Positions 1 to 10,795 of a stretch of 64,000 nucleotides of DNA are shown here, in pieces; the first letter of the stretch is position 1; each line of letters starts with the position of its first letter. A program made the translations under genes and the position numbers. This DNA is from Sporopachydermia quercuum (lineage: Eukaryota; Ascomycota; Sporopachydermiomycetes; Sporopachydermiales; Sporopachydermiaceae): assembly GCA_001599295.1 (NCBI GenBank), contig BCGN01000006.1:248001-312000 (forward strand), given 5' to 3'. Below the pieces are notes generated by a model. It did not search any database. It was given only the letters and a program-made list of their open reading frames with translations, and had not been told where the DNA came from.

Positions 1-661
1 AATCATTGTTGGAGAAGCCGTGGCTTTTGTATTCAGCCAGATCGTCAGGAAACGTAAGGAGAACTTGGCTGTCAGTGTGATACTGATTTCTTTCGGAGAA
101 ACTGAGGTCGTCTTCATCGCTGCTTGTCTCTGAATTAGATTCTGATAAGGTGATTTCTCTCTCTTCTGGTTGAATATCGTGCTGATGATCTGCAGCATAT
201 AAACCATCGTCAATGTAATGTGCTGCTCCTGAAAGATTTGGGGTGTTTGAAGAACCTGCTACGGGATTCACATGTGAGTTCGGTCCAGAGCTTACTGGGT
301 GCAGGTCTGGTTCTGGTACTAGTTCTAACACTGGCCCTAGTACTGACCCTGGTAATGGGTCAGAATGTGAATTTGTTTGGCTCAAGCCCAAGGGTTGAAG
401 AGGCACAACTAGTAATGGTGACTGAGCGNCTTCCCGAGACGGTGACTCGAAAGAAAAACGGGAATTGACATTGCTGTCGTGTGATATTACAGTATGATAT
501 GACTCTGGGACAGTGTATTGGCTGTTATTCTGATGCTGTGTTTCTCTAGAAGATATCACAGGAGTTCTTGTTGGTGGAGGTTTCCTTCTCAGAGATGGAA
601 GCCTTTGTTGGTATAAATATTCACCAGGCGGTGGTGAACTGACCCTTTTTTGGTCAGCCAT
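1..661 (-). CDS. Unrecognised disordered protein, N-terminal part (runs off the window)
   Basis: An open frame runs on the minus strand from an ATG at 661 to the window edge with no stop, giving about 220 residues of an incomplete protein. The N-terminus begins MADQKRVSSPPPGEYLYQQ and continues with a basic, proline-rich stretch (RRKPPPTRTP), then Ser/Asn/Gln-rich sequence, a short run in which Pro-Val-Leu/Glu units recur (about 300-370), and an acidic serine patch (SETSSDEDD). No folded domain, signal peptide or membrane segment is visible in this part. The composition suggests a disordered cytosolic N-terminal tail of a larger protein. I do not recognise the family. It is transcribed away from the bZIP gene across a shared upstream region. 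One N lies in a codon. Confidence 0.6.
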   Translation of the reverse strand, partial: MADQKRVSSPPPGEYLYQQRLPSLRRKPPPTRTPVISSRETQHQNNSQYTVPESYHTVISHDSNVNSRFSFESPSREXAQSPLLVVPLQPLGLSQTNSHSDPLPGSVLGPVLELVPEPDLHPVSSGPNSHVNPVAGSSNTPNLSGAAHYIDDGLYAADHQHDIQPEEREITLSESNSETSSDEDDLSFSERNQYHTDSQVLLTFPDDLAEYKSHGFSNND

Positions 662-2028
662 AAGTGTGTGTTAGTTCGCGTAGAGAGATTAAATTGACGA
701 ATACTACCAGACGGTCTGCAAAATACCAAATTCCCAAACCTTATGTAAGAGAAAATTGATTTTATAGATAACATAGATAAGTGAGTTAATTGAAAATATG
801 GTAAAGCATCAGAAACCGAAGGTACATACTGAACAAAATAGTTGATTAATGCTATGAAAATGTGTGGAGGAGTGTGTGGATTTCAATGTGGGGGAAGCTT
901 ATTTTTCCATTGTAGATCACGTGGTTCAGAACGAAGGGAAGAGCGATGCAGACGATGGAGAAGTAGAACAGTCTACTACAAGTATAATTTCTTGTCCTTG
1001 GATACAAATCATTTATTTGTATTTTTTCTTTATACGAGAAAAGAATAAATTGAGGGTTTAGCCAAGTAAAATAATAGGTTAAGGAAGCACAAGAAAGCAC
1101 GTTTTCATTCCCGAGAGTACTAGACAGATAATATATGGGACGGAAACGGTAGAACATTTTTCAGGGAAAGGCGGAACGATTGACAGTGACAATATATTCT
1201 GGGGTTACAGGGGACAGTTTGATGTTATACAGTAGCATACACCTATTATTGGTGTGTTACACAAATTCCGGTATTCCACAGTAAATTCTTCAATTCCGTT
1301 ACAACTGGCAACAGTTTCTTCTCTTCTTGACCTACCTGTCTCTCTCTCTTTCTCTTTATCTAGTCACACATCATTGGCGTCCGACCCATGCACTTCACAA
1401 CGCTATGCATAAATCTTGCATTAACTGCAATCATTTATAAATACGTCATCATAAATAAGTATGTGAGTTTTGGATTGGTCATTTTCCCTGGCAACAACAT
1501 TTATTATGTACATTCACTATATACAAACATAAGAGTCAAACAAAGAAATCAAAACAATCCATTTTTATTATATAATCAACAAATCCCACCTTTCCACTTC
1601 CGCCCTTATTCGCTCCTCCTGCTTTCATCCATTATTACGTTAACATTTAATCATTGTTTTGATTTTCAATTGTTATGAAAAAAGAATGCAATAAACCGTC
1701 TTATCTACAATATAAGCACGAAAGGCAGATTTAATAAAATAAACGGTTAATTGGTGGATTCAATTCAATCAAAACTGAAATGTAAGTACATGCTTTGTGG
1801 AGCCCTTGTTGTTGTTTACTCTATATGTGAAATGTTAGAATGTAAACATCGATTATAAAAGATGGTGTACAGTGATTCATGGCGCGTTGAGTAAAAAAAT
1901 GATGATATATAAATTATCTGTGATTGATATTACTGTTTTTCGTTCGTGGAAGATTTGTGAGTGNGCGAAACAAGAAAGCTAACTGTATACTTTGTTTTAG
2001 ACATATCTCGGCAGAAAGAATAGGAACT
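662..2028. other. Divergent intergenic region, no gene seen
   Basis: About 1.4 kb between the start of the minus-strand partial gene and the bZIP gene. Short open frames on both strands around 840-1160 overlap one another, resemble nothing I know and lack protein-like composition. A pyrimidine-rich CTCT run lies near 1340-1360. The region presumably contains both promoters. Confidence 0.5.
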
Positions 2029-3516
2029 ATGGTTAAGCAAACTGCGCAGCCAGGATCGATTGATTCTGACTCTGTTGTTTTGACAGGCGACGATGTTGAT
2101 TCTAATATCAGTCCTGAACTTGAACTAGCATCTGCAGCTGTTTCAGCGTCCGTAGGCACTGGTGATAACGCTCTGATGCATGATTTACCTCCTGCTCCTA
2201 TGGATGTCGAAGGAGATAAACATACAAACGACTCAAGCTCTCCAACGGCGGAAAAAAGATCAAAGAGAGGAAGACCCAAGATTGAATTGGACGAAGACAA
2301 GATCAAGGAAAGAAGAAGAGAGCAGATCCGGCTGGCCCAACGAAGCTATAGAAAGAAAAGGGACGAAACTTATTCTGATTTGAAGAAGAAAGTAACAGAT
2401 ACTGAAAACAGTTTACAAGAAATTACCTTCAGAACTGTCAGTTTACTAAACAAGTTAGCTGGTTTAGCTGCTGTTAATGAACCATGTAATACAGCTGTGA
2501 CACAGCTTCTTAACGATGAAGGAAAAGCTATTGCTGAATTATTAGACATTGTGGTGACATCAAAGGAGATTAATAATAATACAAGTGGTGATACCATTAA
2601 AGCAGGAGAATTGACAAAGAACGGTAATGTTATCTCTGACATTAAAGGGAAGGCTTCTATTGACCCTTCGTTATCTGATTCAATGGGAAACGCAGTCTCT
2701 GTTATTTCTTTCTCTACTAATACTGCTCCTAAGAATAAATTCAAGAGAAGACGTGTTGATGAACTTGGCCACGAAGTATTATCAACAAGTCCTATTGTTT
2801 TCAGTTCTATTCGTATGTTGCCTCAGCAATACGATGGATTATCAAAAATGGTTGGTGGGTTCTTTTCTATTAAAGAAGATGACCCAAAGTTTTTTGGTGA
2901 AGAAGATAGCGCTGAATTGCTTGAATCATTACATACAGCTGCCATTGAAACATTAGCTAACTTGAGGCCTATTGACATTCTTAAACGTTCAACTGGCGAA
3001 GGATTTGCTTTGAGATTCTTAAAGTTCACTTGTATGAGGGCACTACGTGTTTATTCTAAAGGTGAGTACATTCGATTCAGAAATATCTTCAAGAAAATGA
3101 AAAACATCAACCCTGCAATCAAAGCCCTGATTGCCATTCTTACTGGTAAAGTCGAAGTGCATGATAGTGACTTAAGCGTTGGTGGATTAGTTAGTACTAT
3201 GACCATTGAACCCCTTAACACTACTCCAGAAATAAATATACCTGGCTCTAATTTAGTAGCAAGTGATCTACAAACNTCTGACGAATCTATAAAGACAAAT
3301 AATCCCAATGAATTTTCNGTTAAGAAAGTTGGTGATCTGGTTGTTTATTGCGGTGGAAAGTATATTGAGAATTTAATGAGATCAGATCCTACATCATTGT
3401 ATGATGAAGAAATATTACTATATATGCTCAGTCCTGGTGTTGCTTATGTCGCCAATCAACCAAGAGTTGAGAAAGACGTGGTTGATTTCAGTTTGAAGAT
3501 GTCTCGATTGAACTAA
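2029..3516 (+). CDS. bZIP transcription factor with an atypical basic region
   Basis: A 495-residue protein starting MVKQTAQPGS. The frame stays open to 1924, but this ATG is the first followed by ordinary coding sequence, so I use it. After an acidic N-terminus of about 70 residues comes KRSKRGRPK, then a basic region at about 92-112 with RLAQRSYRKKR, followed by a short heptad region to about 145 that can form a coiled-coil zipper. The long C-terminal part (about 230-495) looks folded but I cannot name it. The residue aligned with the invariant bZIP asparagine is Ile100 (codon at 2326), giving IRLAQRSYR instead of NRxAQRxFR. From memory, some filamentous-fungal bZIP proteins carry Val or Ile here, so this may be a subfamily trait. 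It is probably a nuclear DNA-binding regulator with unknown targets. Two N bases fall in codons near the C-terminus. Confidence 0.85.
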   Translation: MVKQTAQPGSIDSDSVVLTGDDVDSNISPELELASAAVSASVGTGDNALMHDLPPAPMDVEGDKHTNDSSSPTAEKRSKRGRPKIELDEDKIKERRREQIRLAQRSYRKKRDETYSDLKKKVTDTENSLQEITFRTVSLLNKLAGLAAVNEPCNTAVTQLLNDEGKAIAELLDIVVTSKEINNNTSGDTIKAGELTKNGNVISDIKGKASIDPSLSDSMGNAVSVISFSTNTAPKNKFKRRRVDELGHEVLSTSPIVFSSIRMLPQQYDGLSKMVGGFFSIKEDDPKFFGEEDSAELLESLHTAAIETLANLRPIDILKRSTGEGFALRFLKFTCMRALRVYSKGEYIRFRNIFKKMKNINPAIKALIAILTGKVEVHDSDLSVGGLVSTMTIEPLNTTPEINIPGSNLVASDLQXSDESIKTNNPNEFXVKKVGDLVVYCGGKYIENLMRSDPTSLYDEEILLYMLSPGVAYVANQPRVEKDVVDFSLKMSRLN

Positions 3517-4316
3517 TTTCTATTTCTCTCTTGTGAAGTTTTTGCACTTCGAGTTGTGTTGTATATTACATTGTATTCTATTGTTTGTTTAATTGTTAGG
3601 TTTTACCAATATTATTAATATAATTGTTTTGTTTGGTTAGCATTTAATAGTGGTTACCTAGTGCCCATACATAGTAAAATCGTGGTAAAACTCCCATGTT
3701 TGGTAACTAAGAACCCTTTTCTGCTCAGTTGGCATTTACAGGACTTCCAAACTGTATTCACCGCACGTCAGAAAATCCTCTTTTCATCAAACTTGAATTT
3801 CCAGNAACAGAACCAAACATTATATATATCCCTTCTTAACTCTACCCATTCTCTTGCCTGTTTCCCGGTCAATGGCATGAAAGTCATTCATTCATCATCG
3901 CTCTAATCCCCTCCCAGACATCATGTATCACCCCACAANCATCTCATGTGAACCCCTTCCAACAATATTACTTTGTTACCCGCACATTCATATCCCCTTG
4001 ATCACGTAACCACAAATGTTCACACAAAACTAACACTCTGTCAATGTATCCCAATTGGTGTTTCGGCTGTCATCGTCCACAACTCAAACACGAGAATCAA
4101 ATCACCAAGATCTTATCCTGAATGCACTATTGGAGGCTGATAGAAATAAAACAGTATTTTTTATCGAAACAACCTCAATCCATTTAACCGTNAGGGGTAA
4201 TTGATCTTTCACTGACAAGGATTAATTCACTAACCGTTCAAGAGTTAATTTAACTAGTGATTTGATCNCTATCCACACAACACGCAATTGAATAGGTTTG
4301 GTAGTATCCAGAAACA
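3517..4316. other. Intergenic region between the bZIP gene and SEC26
   Basis: About 800 bases holding the 3' end of the bZIP gene and the SEC26 promoter. A short open frame at 3661-3906 has no protein-like features. Nothing else is supportable. Confidence 0.5.
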
Positions 4317-7196
4317 ATGTCTGCTCCTGCTTATACAATTGTCAATGAGACTGACGCGGGGCATCCGTCAGTCGAAGAGTTCAAGAAGTTGTTAGAAAAA
4401 CCCAGAGATGACGTGAAGATTGAAACTTTGAAACAAATTCTTATTGTGATGCTCAATGGTGATGCTATGCCAGGACTATTGATGCATATCATCAGATATG
4501 TTATGCCTTCAAAAAATAAAGAACTCAAGAAGCTTTTACAATTCTACTGGGAAATTTGCTCTAAGACTCAAGCTGATGGCAAATTGAAGCAAGAAATGAT
4601 TTTGGTTTGTAACGCCTTGATGAATGATTTACAACATCCTAATGAATACATTCGTGGGTCAGCATTGAGGTTCCTTTGTAAGATCAAAGAACCAGAACTA
4701 TTGGAGCCTTTAATTGCCAGCTGTCGAACTTGTCTTCAACATCGACATTCTTACATCAGAAAGAATGCTGTACTGGCAGTTTATTCTATTTTCACGGTAT
4801 CTGAACATTTAATACCTGATGCCGTTGAATTGACTGTAGAATTCTTGGAGAATGAAACAGATCCTACTTGTAAAAGAAACGCATTCATGGCGTTAACCAA
4901 TCTCAACAAAGATGAAGCATTTGTATATGTTAAAAACAATCTTCATAACATCAATTCAGCAGATAATTTATTGCAATTGGCTTTCATTGAATTTATCAGA
5001 CGTGATGCTTTGACAAGAGTTGAATTCAAATCTACTTACTTAAGAATCATTTTTGATTTATTAGAGGTTTCCTCTAATACTGTTATATATGAAGCTGCCA
5101 CAACGCTTGTAGTCTTAACAAATTTACCTGCTGCTGTTATTGCTGCTGCTGGAAAGTTCATTGAATTGGCTATCAAAGAATCAGATAATAACATCAAATT
5201 GATTGTCTTAGATAAAGTACAAGAATTAAACAAACAATTCCCAGGTATCTTACAGGATTCAGCGTTAGAAATCCTCAGAGTATTGTCGGCTCCTGATTTA
5301 GATGTACGGAAAAAGGCTTTAGACTTGTCTTTATCAATGGTCAATAGCAGAAATGTTGATGCAATGGTTAAGGTATTAAAGAAAGAGCTATCAAAGACAT
5401 TAGGTACTAGCTATGAGAAAACCAATGACTATAGAGCTCTATTGATTCATGCTATTCATACCTGTGCTATTACTTTTGCTGAAGTTGCTACTGATGTTGT
5501 TGATTTATTACTGGAATTCTTAGCTGAACTATCAACTGTTGCTGCTACTGATATCATTATGTTTGTCAAAGAGGTTATCGAGAAATACCCTGAGATGAGA
5601 TCCACCATGGTTTCAAAACTTGTTGATACATTACCAGATATAAAAAGCGGTAAAGTTTCAAGAGGTATTTTATGGATCATTGGTGAATATTGTTTGGATG
5701 ATTCTGAAATTCTTCAAGCTTGGAAGGCTATTAGAGCTTCTGTAGGTGAGGTTCCTATTGTTGATTCTGAAAAAAGAGCACTTAATGGTGATGACGCTAC
5801 TAATGATACTTCCAATGGTGATTCTTCAGCTGCTGGTGGTAATGCTGGTAAGAAGTCGGCTACTCCAAGGGTTCTTCCTGATGGTACATATGCTACAGAA
5901 TCTGCCTTATCAGCTGATTCTAGTAAGTTCAACGCCAATCATGAAGCTCCTAGACCTTCTATCAGAGCTCTTATACTTGAAGGAGATTTCTATTTGGCAT
6001 CGGTACTAGCATCAACATTCACTAAGCTTGTTGTTCGTTTATACGGCATTGATACTCTGGATAGAAGGATCAAAAATTCAGTGAAAGCTGAAGCTATGTT
6101 GGTCATGGTTTCTATTCTTCGTGCTGGTGAATCTGAATTTGCTAAGAGGAAAATCGATGAAGATTCAAGTGAAAGAATCAACTCATGTATCACATTTTTG
6201 GCTGAATTAGATAACAACCATTCACAGCACTTTGAAAATGCTTTATTGAAAGACACCAAGGAAGCATTCAGAGCTCAATTGGCTGCTGAGGAAAAGAAGC
6301 GTGACCTGAGCAATCAAATAGCAAAGGAAAAATCTGCTTTGCCTGTCGACTCGGGCATTTCCTTCCGTCAATTCACTAAACTTAGTACCTCCACCACCAA
6401 GGACGTCTATGACGAAGATATCAAATTAGCATCAGGCTCAGTTATCAAGACCGAAGCTTTGTCTTCCCGTTTGAATAAAATTGTTCAATTGACTGGATTT
6501 TCAGATCCGGTTTATGCTGAAGCCTATGTGAGAGTCCACCAGTTTGATATTGTTTTAGACGTGCTGCTTGTGAATCAAACTACTGAAACCTTACGTAATT
6601 TATCAGTGGAATTTGCTACCTTAGGAGACTTGAAGGTTGTTGAGAAGCCTACAACTCAGAACTTAGGTGCTCATGGATTCCTGAACGTTCAATGTACTAT
6701 CAAAGTTTCTTCAGCTGATACAGGGATTATCTTCGGTAATATTGTCTATGATGGTCAAGCAGCTAACGAACATAGCATTGTTATATTGAACGATGTTCAT
6801 GTCAATATTATGGATTATATAAAACCAGCCAGTTGTTCAGAAGCTCAATTCAGAGTAATGTGGAATAAATTCGAGTGGGAAAACAAGGTGAATATTTCAT
6901 CCAAACTTCCTTCATTAAAGGAGTATCTTGATAGATTAATGAAAGTCACCAATATGGCTTGTTTGACCCCAGGTGCTGTTGTCGGTGATGAATGTCAATT
7001 CCTAAGTGCCAACTTATATGCTAGATCATCATTTGGAGAAGACGCATTAGCTAATTTGAGCATTGAAAAAGATGGTGATGGTCCAATCGTTGGCCATATT
7101 AGAATTAGATCTAAGGGACAAGGATTAGCTCTCGCGTTAGGAGAGAAGATAGCATCAACTGAGAAGGTTGCTCAAGGTATAACAAATGCTGTGTAA
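4317..7196 (+). CDS. SEC26: Coatomer subunit beta (beta-COP)
   Basis: A 959-residue protein matching beta-COP over its whole length and close to the usual family length. It is a subunit of the COPI coat that forms Golgi-to-ER retrograde and intra-Golgi vesicles. The N-terminal two thirds is an adaptin-like helical-repeat solenoid. It begins with the typical segment around PSVEEFKKLLEKP and contains YIRGSALRFLCKIKEPELLEP and the following IRKNAVLAVYSI. A Ser/Asn/Gly-rich linker at about residues 490-520 leads to the C-terminal appendage region, which includes MACLTPGAVVGDECQF-type sequence near the end. The CTG codon at 4773-4775 encodes the conserved leucine of NAVLAVYS, which supports the standard genetic code. 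It is single-exon and starts at the first ATG. Confidence 0.97.
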   Translation: MSAPAYTIVNETDAGHPSVEEFKKLLEKPRDDVKIETLKQILIVMLNGDAMPGLLMHIIRYVMPSKNKELKKLLQFYWEICSKTQADGKLKQEMILVCNALMNDLQHPNEYIRGSALRFLCKIKEPELLEPLIASCRTCLQHRHSYIRKNAVLAVYSIFTVSEHLIPDAVELTVEFLENETDPTCKRNAFMALTNLNKDEAFVYVKNNLHNINSADNLLQLAFIEFIRRDALTRVEFKSTYLRIIFDLLEVSSNTVIYEAATTLVVLTNLPAAVIAAAGKFIELAIKESDNNIKLIVLDKVQELNKQFPGILQDSALEILRVLSAPDLDVRKKALDLSLSMVNSRNVDAMVKVLKKELSKTLGTSYEKTNDYRALLIHAIHTCAITFAEVATDVVDLLLEFLAELSTVAATDIIMFVKEVIEKYPEMRSTMVSKLVDTLPDIKSGKVSRGILWIIGEYCLDDSEILQAWKAIRASVGEVPIVDSEKRALNGDDATNDTSNGDSSAAGGNAGKKSATPRVLPDGTYATESALSADSSKFNANHEAPRPSIRALILEGDFYLASVLASTFTKLVVRLYGIDTLDRRIKNSVKAEAMLVMVSILRAGESEFAKRKIDEDSSERINSCITFLAELDNNHSQHFENALLKDTKEAFRAQLAAEEKKRDLSNQIAKEKSALPVDSGISFRQFTKLSTSTTKDVYDEDIKLASGSVIKTEALSSRLNKIVQLTGFSDPVYAEAYVRVHQFDIVLDVLLVNQTTETLRNLSVEFATLGDLKVVEKPTTQNLGAHGFLNVQCTIKVSSADTGIIFGNIVYDGQAANEHSIVILNDVHVNIMDYIKPASCSEAQFRVMWNKFEWENKVNISSKLPSLKEYLDRLMKVTNMACLTPGAVVGDECQFLSANLYARSSFGEDALANLSIEKDGDGPIVGHIRIRSKGQGLALALGEKIASTEKVAQGITNAV

Positions 7197-8190
7197 TCGA
7201 TGGGAATGATTTGAACGGTGAATAAAGCATAAAAAGCGGTGTGGTACGATTATGATGTAGTATTTGTTGTTCTTTAGTTATATACAAATATGTGCGAGTT
7301 TAACAATTGAAAAAGGTATTTAATAAGATACATACCATGTTGAAAGTGCTTATAATGAAGTGGAAGCATTGAAAAGAATCCGTAGATTGTGTTCTGTAGG
7401 ATTGAAAAGTTCATTCTAGTTGTGTAGTTGTTTAACCATTTTGTTAGTGTTCTGTATTATGTTATATTATGTTCAGTTGGCTGAGCGGAGAACTGTCATT
7501 GAAGGAAATACAATCGAAGAGTAGTCTTTTGTTTCGCTAATTGAGCTGTCTGTTTCATAACTGTTTAAGTAAGATAAGTATTTAATATATCGTGGATAGG
7601 AGTTACTATTGAGTTGGTTATTACAAATTATTATTATAATCAATATTACTGCTTAGTTCTTATTAGCTGACGATATTTGAACACAATCAGAAAATCAATC
7701 TCTAGAATGGTCATAAGTAAAGGATAGTCAGGAATTTTGACAAATCATCAAGGCAAGCATAAAAAAGTTGACTGGGTGACTGGATAATTGATGAGAACAG
7801 CGTTTAGGTGAACATAAGATAGTCCCTGTAAGTTTCTTTATAAATTGACCTCTGAATCGATTTGAGTTAATTATCTGATTTAGCTATATTATAGGTATGA
7901 GTTGATATTATCTTATTNAACTACTGTATACAGTTTATAAACAGATATTCAGCAATACTCTAGAAGTATCACTATGCATCACAGAATAAATCGTTATCAA
8001 CAGCTAAGAACCTACTGTTTTCTTTATTCACCTTTTGATTGTATGACTGGGTTACAATTAGCTCATGATTANCTCATAGCTTATACTATGCGAATTATCC
8101 TAGAAATAGATATATTAAAATAAGTTTTGACCATAATACTATACATAATCCCTCTTATTCACTGCACAGATGTATCCATATCGAACATTC
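7197..8190. other. Convergent intergenic region, nothing recognised
   Basis: About 1 kb between the 3' ends of SEC26 and the KH-domain gene. This is long for a convergent gap in this window. I see no open frame, tRNA or clear snoRNA boxes. It presumably holds both 3' UTRs, and an uncharacterised non-coding RNA cannot be excluded. Confidence 0.4.
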
Positions 8191-9960
8191 CTATCCTCTC
8201 TTTGAATATTTATCACTATCAAGAATAGAATACAACATAGATAGTGCAGTTCTATTCGCTTCCGGTGTACCAGTAACGGCTATCAGTCGTTCTCGTGATG
8301 CTCCAGTATCGTATCCTTCAACTATCTTAACATCGGCACCAGATAATCTCTGGATCTCATGAATTTTGGATCCTCCTTTACCTATGATTGATCCTATCAT
8401 ATCCCTAGGAATAGTAACGTTACGCGTGACGATCTTTGAGGAGTCATTGGATGTACCATTATCAGTAGCACTGTTATTATTAGCACCATTGTTGTAGTTA
8501 CTGCTATTAGCAGTACTATTGTTATTATTATGATTGTAATAGTTACCATTGAAGCCGTCAGCAGAAGTACCGTTGTTGCTATTAATGCTATTGTTGCTGT
8601 AGGTATTACTATTCACTTCGGCTGTAAAATCACCATTTACATCTGTCGACTGGGAGTTATCAACATCCATCTCATTGCGATCACCAATAGACGATCTACT
8701 CTGCTGTAACAAGCTATTATCCTGCAGCATTCTTACATTGATTGGCTGTCTGTTGAAAGAATAAGGATTTCCGTATAAACCAGTCACCGGTACTGGATTA
8801 TACATAGAAACTAGCTCATTGTTTGAATTATGATCAGAAAACCTTTGGAAAAGAGCCAACAAAGACTCCACAGCTTTTGCTATTGATGTTTGAGTGCCAG
8901 TGATGGAAATTGATTGATACGACGACTGAAATAAAGGTGTTAAAGACAGATCAATAGAACAGCCTGTCTCAGCAGCTATAGTCGTGATTAGATCAAATTT
9001 ACTATTGAACTTCAGCTGGTGGATCTCTGTAGTTGATACTAATACTGTAATTGAGAATCTGGATTTAGGATCAGAATATGTAACAATAGGGTATTTGATA
9101 ACCGTAGCTATGACAGATGCTGCTAGTGATACGTTCGTAGTCGATCCTGTGATTGCTACTAATCGATCAACGACTCCACGGGCTTTATCGCTGACAGAAA
9201 TAGATGTGGATGATGTGTTCATGATCTCTGATAGCTGTAAATCATCTCTTCCAATGATGAGGTCCCCTTCGCTTGCTGAGACTAATAGAAGAAGCATTGT
9301 TGTTTGCAGGGATAATTCATTAGAAAATAAAAGAGCTTTCAGTTTATCAGGAATAAATGATTTCTGTTTAGGTTTCTTCCTTGGTTTCAAGAGATCGGAC
9401 GCAGCACCATCCATAGCAGAAGTTGTTTGTTTCGTTTGTTTAATACGCTGCTTGTCTGTTTGCTTAATTGTCTCTTTGGTTTGTTTCGTTTGCTTTGACT
9501 GTTTGATAGGTTCAGTAGTAGCAGCCAGTTGGGGTTGGAGTTCGTTAGAACCAACGAAGTTTGCAGTTTCGTTTTTGCTTTCGGTTTCTTTCGATTTTTT
9601 CAAATCTTGTAGAGTGGAATCTTCTTCCTTGTTAATAGGAGTATCTGATTTGTTCTTTTCAGCGTTTTCTGTTTCGTTTTGTTTTTCATTTCCGGTGTTT
9701 GTTGATTCATCATTTGTGCTGGCTTGGGTAGATGCACCACTGGCCGTTATCAGTTCAACTTCAGACCGTTCTTCCCTATCAATAGCATTATTTGATGGCT
9801 TTGTTTGTTGCTCTACAGGTTTGGGTTGCTGCTCGGTTTGTCCTTGGTCCTCTTGATGTTCTGAAGCCTGCTGTACGTCACCACCTGCCTCAGCTTCTTT
9901 CTTTGCTTTCTTTCGGGCTGCTGCTGCCTTAGCAGCCATTGACCGCTTCCTGGACACCAT
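8191..9960 (-). CDS. Triple-KH-domain RNA-binding protein (Hek2/Pbp2-like)
   Basis: A 589-residue protein. Residues 1-25 are basic and alanine-rich. The next 165 or so are low-complexity Gln/Lys/Glu/Thr sequence, including a run of KQT units. Three KH modules follow. The first two (GDLIIGRDDLQLSEI onward, then the segment around FDLITTIAAETGCSIDLS) keep the KH hydrophobic pattern but not a clear GxxG loop. The third, near the C-terminus, is canonical: IPRDMIGSIIGKGGSKIHEI with an intact GKGG loop. An Asn/Ser-rich linker lies between the second and third KH. The PCBP-like architecture matches yeast Hek2/Khd1 and Pbp2, which bind mRNA or telomeric sequences. I cannot assign one orthologue. The start is the only ATG near the upstream boundary of the frame. 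Confidence 0.85.
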   Translation of the reverse strand: MVSRKRSMAAKAAAARKKAKKEAEAGGDVQQASEHQEDQGQTEQQPKPVEQQTKPSNNAIDREERSEVELITASGASTQASTNDESTNTGNEKQNETENAEKNKSDTPINKEEDSTLQDLKKSKETESKNETANFVGSNELQPQLAATTEPIKQSKQTKQTKETIKQTDKQRIKQTKQTTSAMDGAASDLLKPRKKPKQKSFIPDKLKALLFSNELSLQTTMLLLLVSASEGDLIIGRDDLQLSEIMNTSSTSISVSDKARGVVDRLVAITGSTTNVSLAASVIATVIKYPIVTYSDPKSRFSITVLVSTTEIHQLKFNSKFDLITTIAAETGCSIDLSLTPLFQSSYQSISITGTQTSIAKAVESLLALFQRFSDHNSNNELVSMYNPVPVTGLYGNPYSFNRQPINVRMLQDNSLLQQSRSSIGDRNEMDVDNSQSTDVNGDFTAEVNSNTYSNNSINSNNGTSADGFNGNYYNHNNNNSTANSSNYNNGANNNSATDNGTSNDSSKIVTRNVTIPRDMIGSIIGKGGSKIHEIQRLSGADVKIVEGYDTGASRERLIAVTGTPEANRTALSMLYSILDSDKYSKRG

Positions 9961-10795
9961 CGTTTCTGTTTATAATTACAGGATAATGGGAATCAGCTGA
10001 ATGCATGGATTCGATTGACTTTAGTAGGTTAGAGGCTTTATCACGGTATTTTCGCTGTTGGCATCCAATAAAGCTTTTGTTACAATACTAAGGAGCAAAA
10101 TATATGTTGTTTGGAGAAAATACAATGAATTTCGGAATTTATATTTAGTGATGATTTCCGGTATGTTTTTAAATATTTCCAAAACGGGTGTACGAGATTG
10201 AATGTCAAAGCATAGAGTTAAATACTAGACAATTATGACCAAAATCTATTATTACTCTCAACAAGAACTGAATAATACTTTTACAGCAAGCTACCTGATT
10301 GAAAATTCACCGAACTTTTGCTTTTTCGACATCTTTTCCCATTATCAACAATCTTTCCTTTCTATCTTTTGTGCTCATTTCCTCCTATCTTCCTGGCTTG
10401 CCCTCCTTNCCATTTTGCATCGCGTATTCAGTATTAAATGCTGATTCTCAATTCCTCCCTCGGATCACATAATCATTAAAACTTCTATTCTTGATTACCA
10501 AATGCATTATTTGATTGGCGGTGAAAATTTTTCCCTTAACGTAGAAACATTAATTCTGATCCATTTATTGATTATCATACCCCGCTATAAATGAATAACG
10601 GTTGTCACATAGTTGCGAAGTCTTAACATATAGTAGAAATTGGTTCTACTAGGCTGTTGACTTGATATCATAGCTATTGGTAATTTAACACTATCAATAG
10701 TGCTGATTATCTTTACTTATGTTTATGTATATCTTATCCATATCGCTTCTCTAACTATTTCGTGAAGATTACATAGACACCTAATCTACAGCAAG
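9961..10795. other. Divergent promoter region of the KH gene and LYS4
   Basis: About 835 bases between two divergent starts. A CCAAT-type element (TGATTGGCGG) lies near 10514. The short open frame at 10235-10444 has no protein-like character. No other element is identified with confidence. Confidence 0.4.

Noticed and set aside
842-1157. Overlapping open frames on both strands of the first intergenic region
   Set aside because: Frames conflict with each other, show no recognisable motif and have composition of non-coding AT-rich DNA.
1924-2028. N-terminal extension of the bZIP protein by 35 residues
   Set aside because: It is rich in Phe, Cys and Arg, carries an N codon and does not resemble the acidic start expected. 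The ATG at 2029 fits better.
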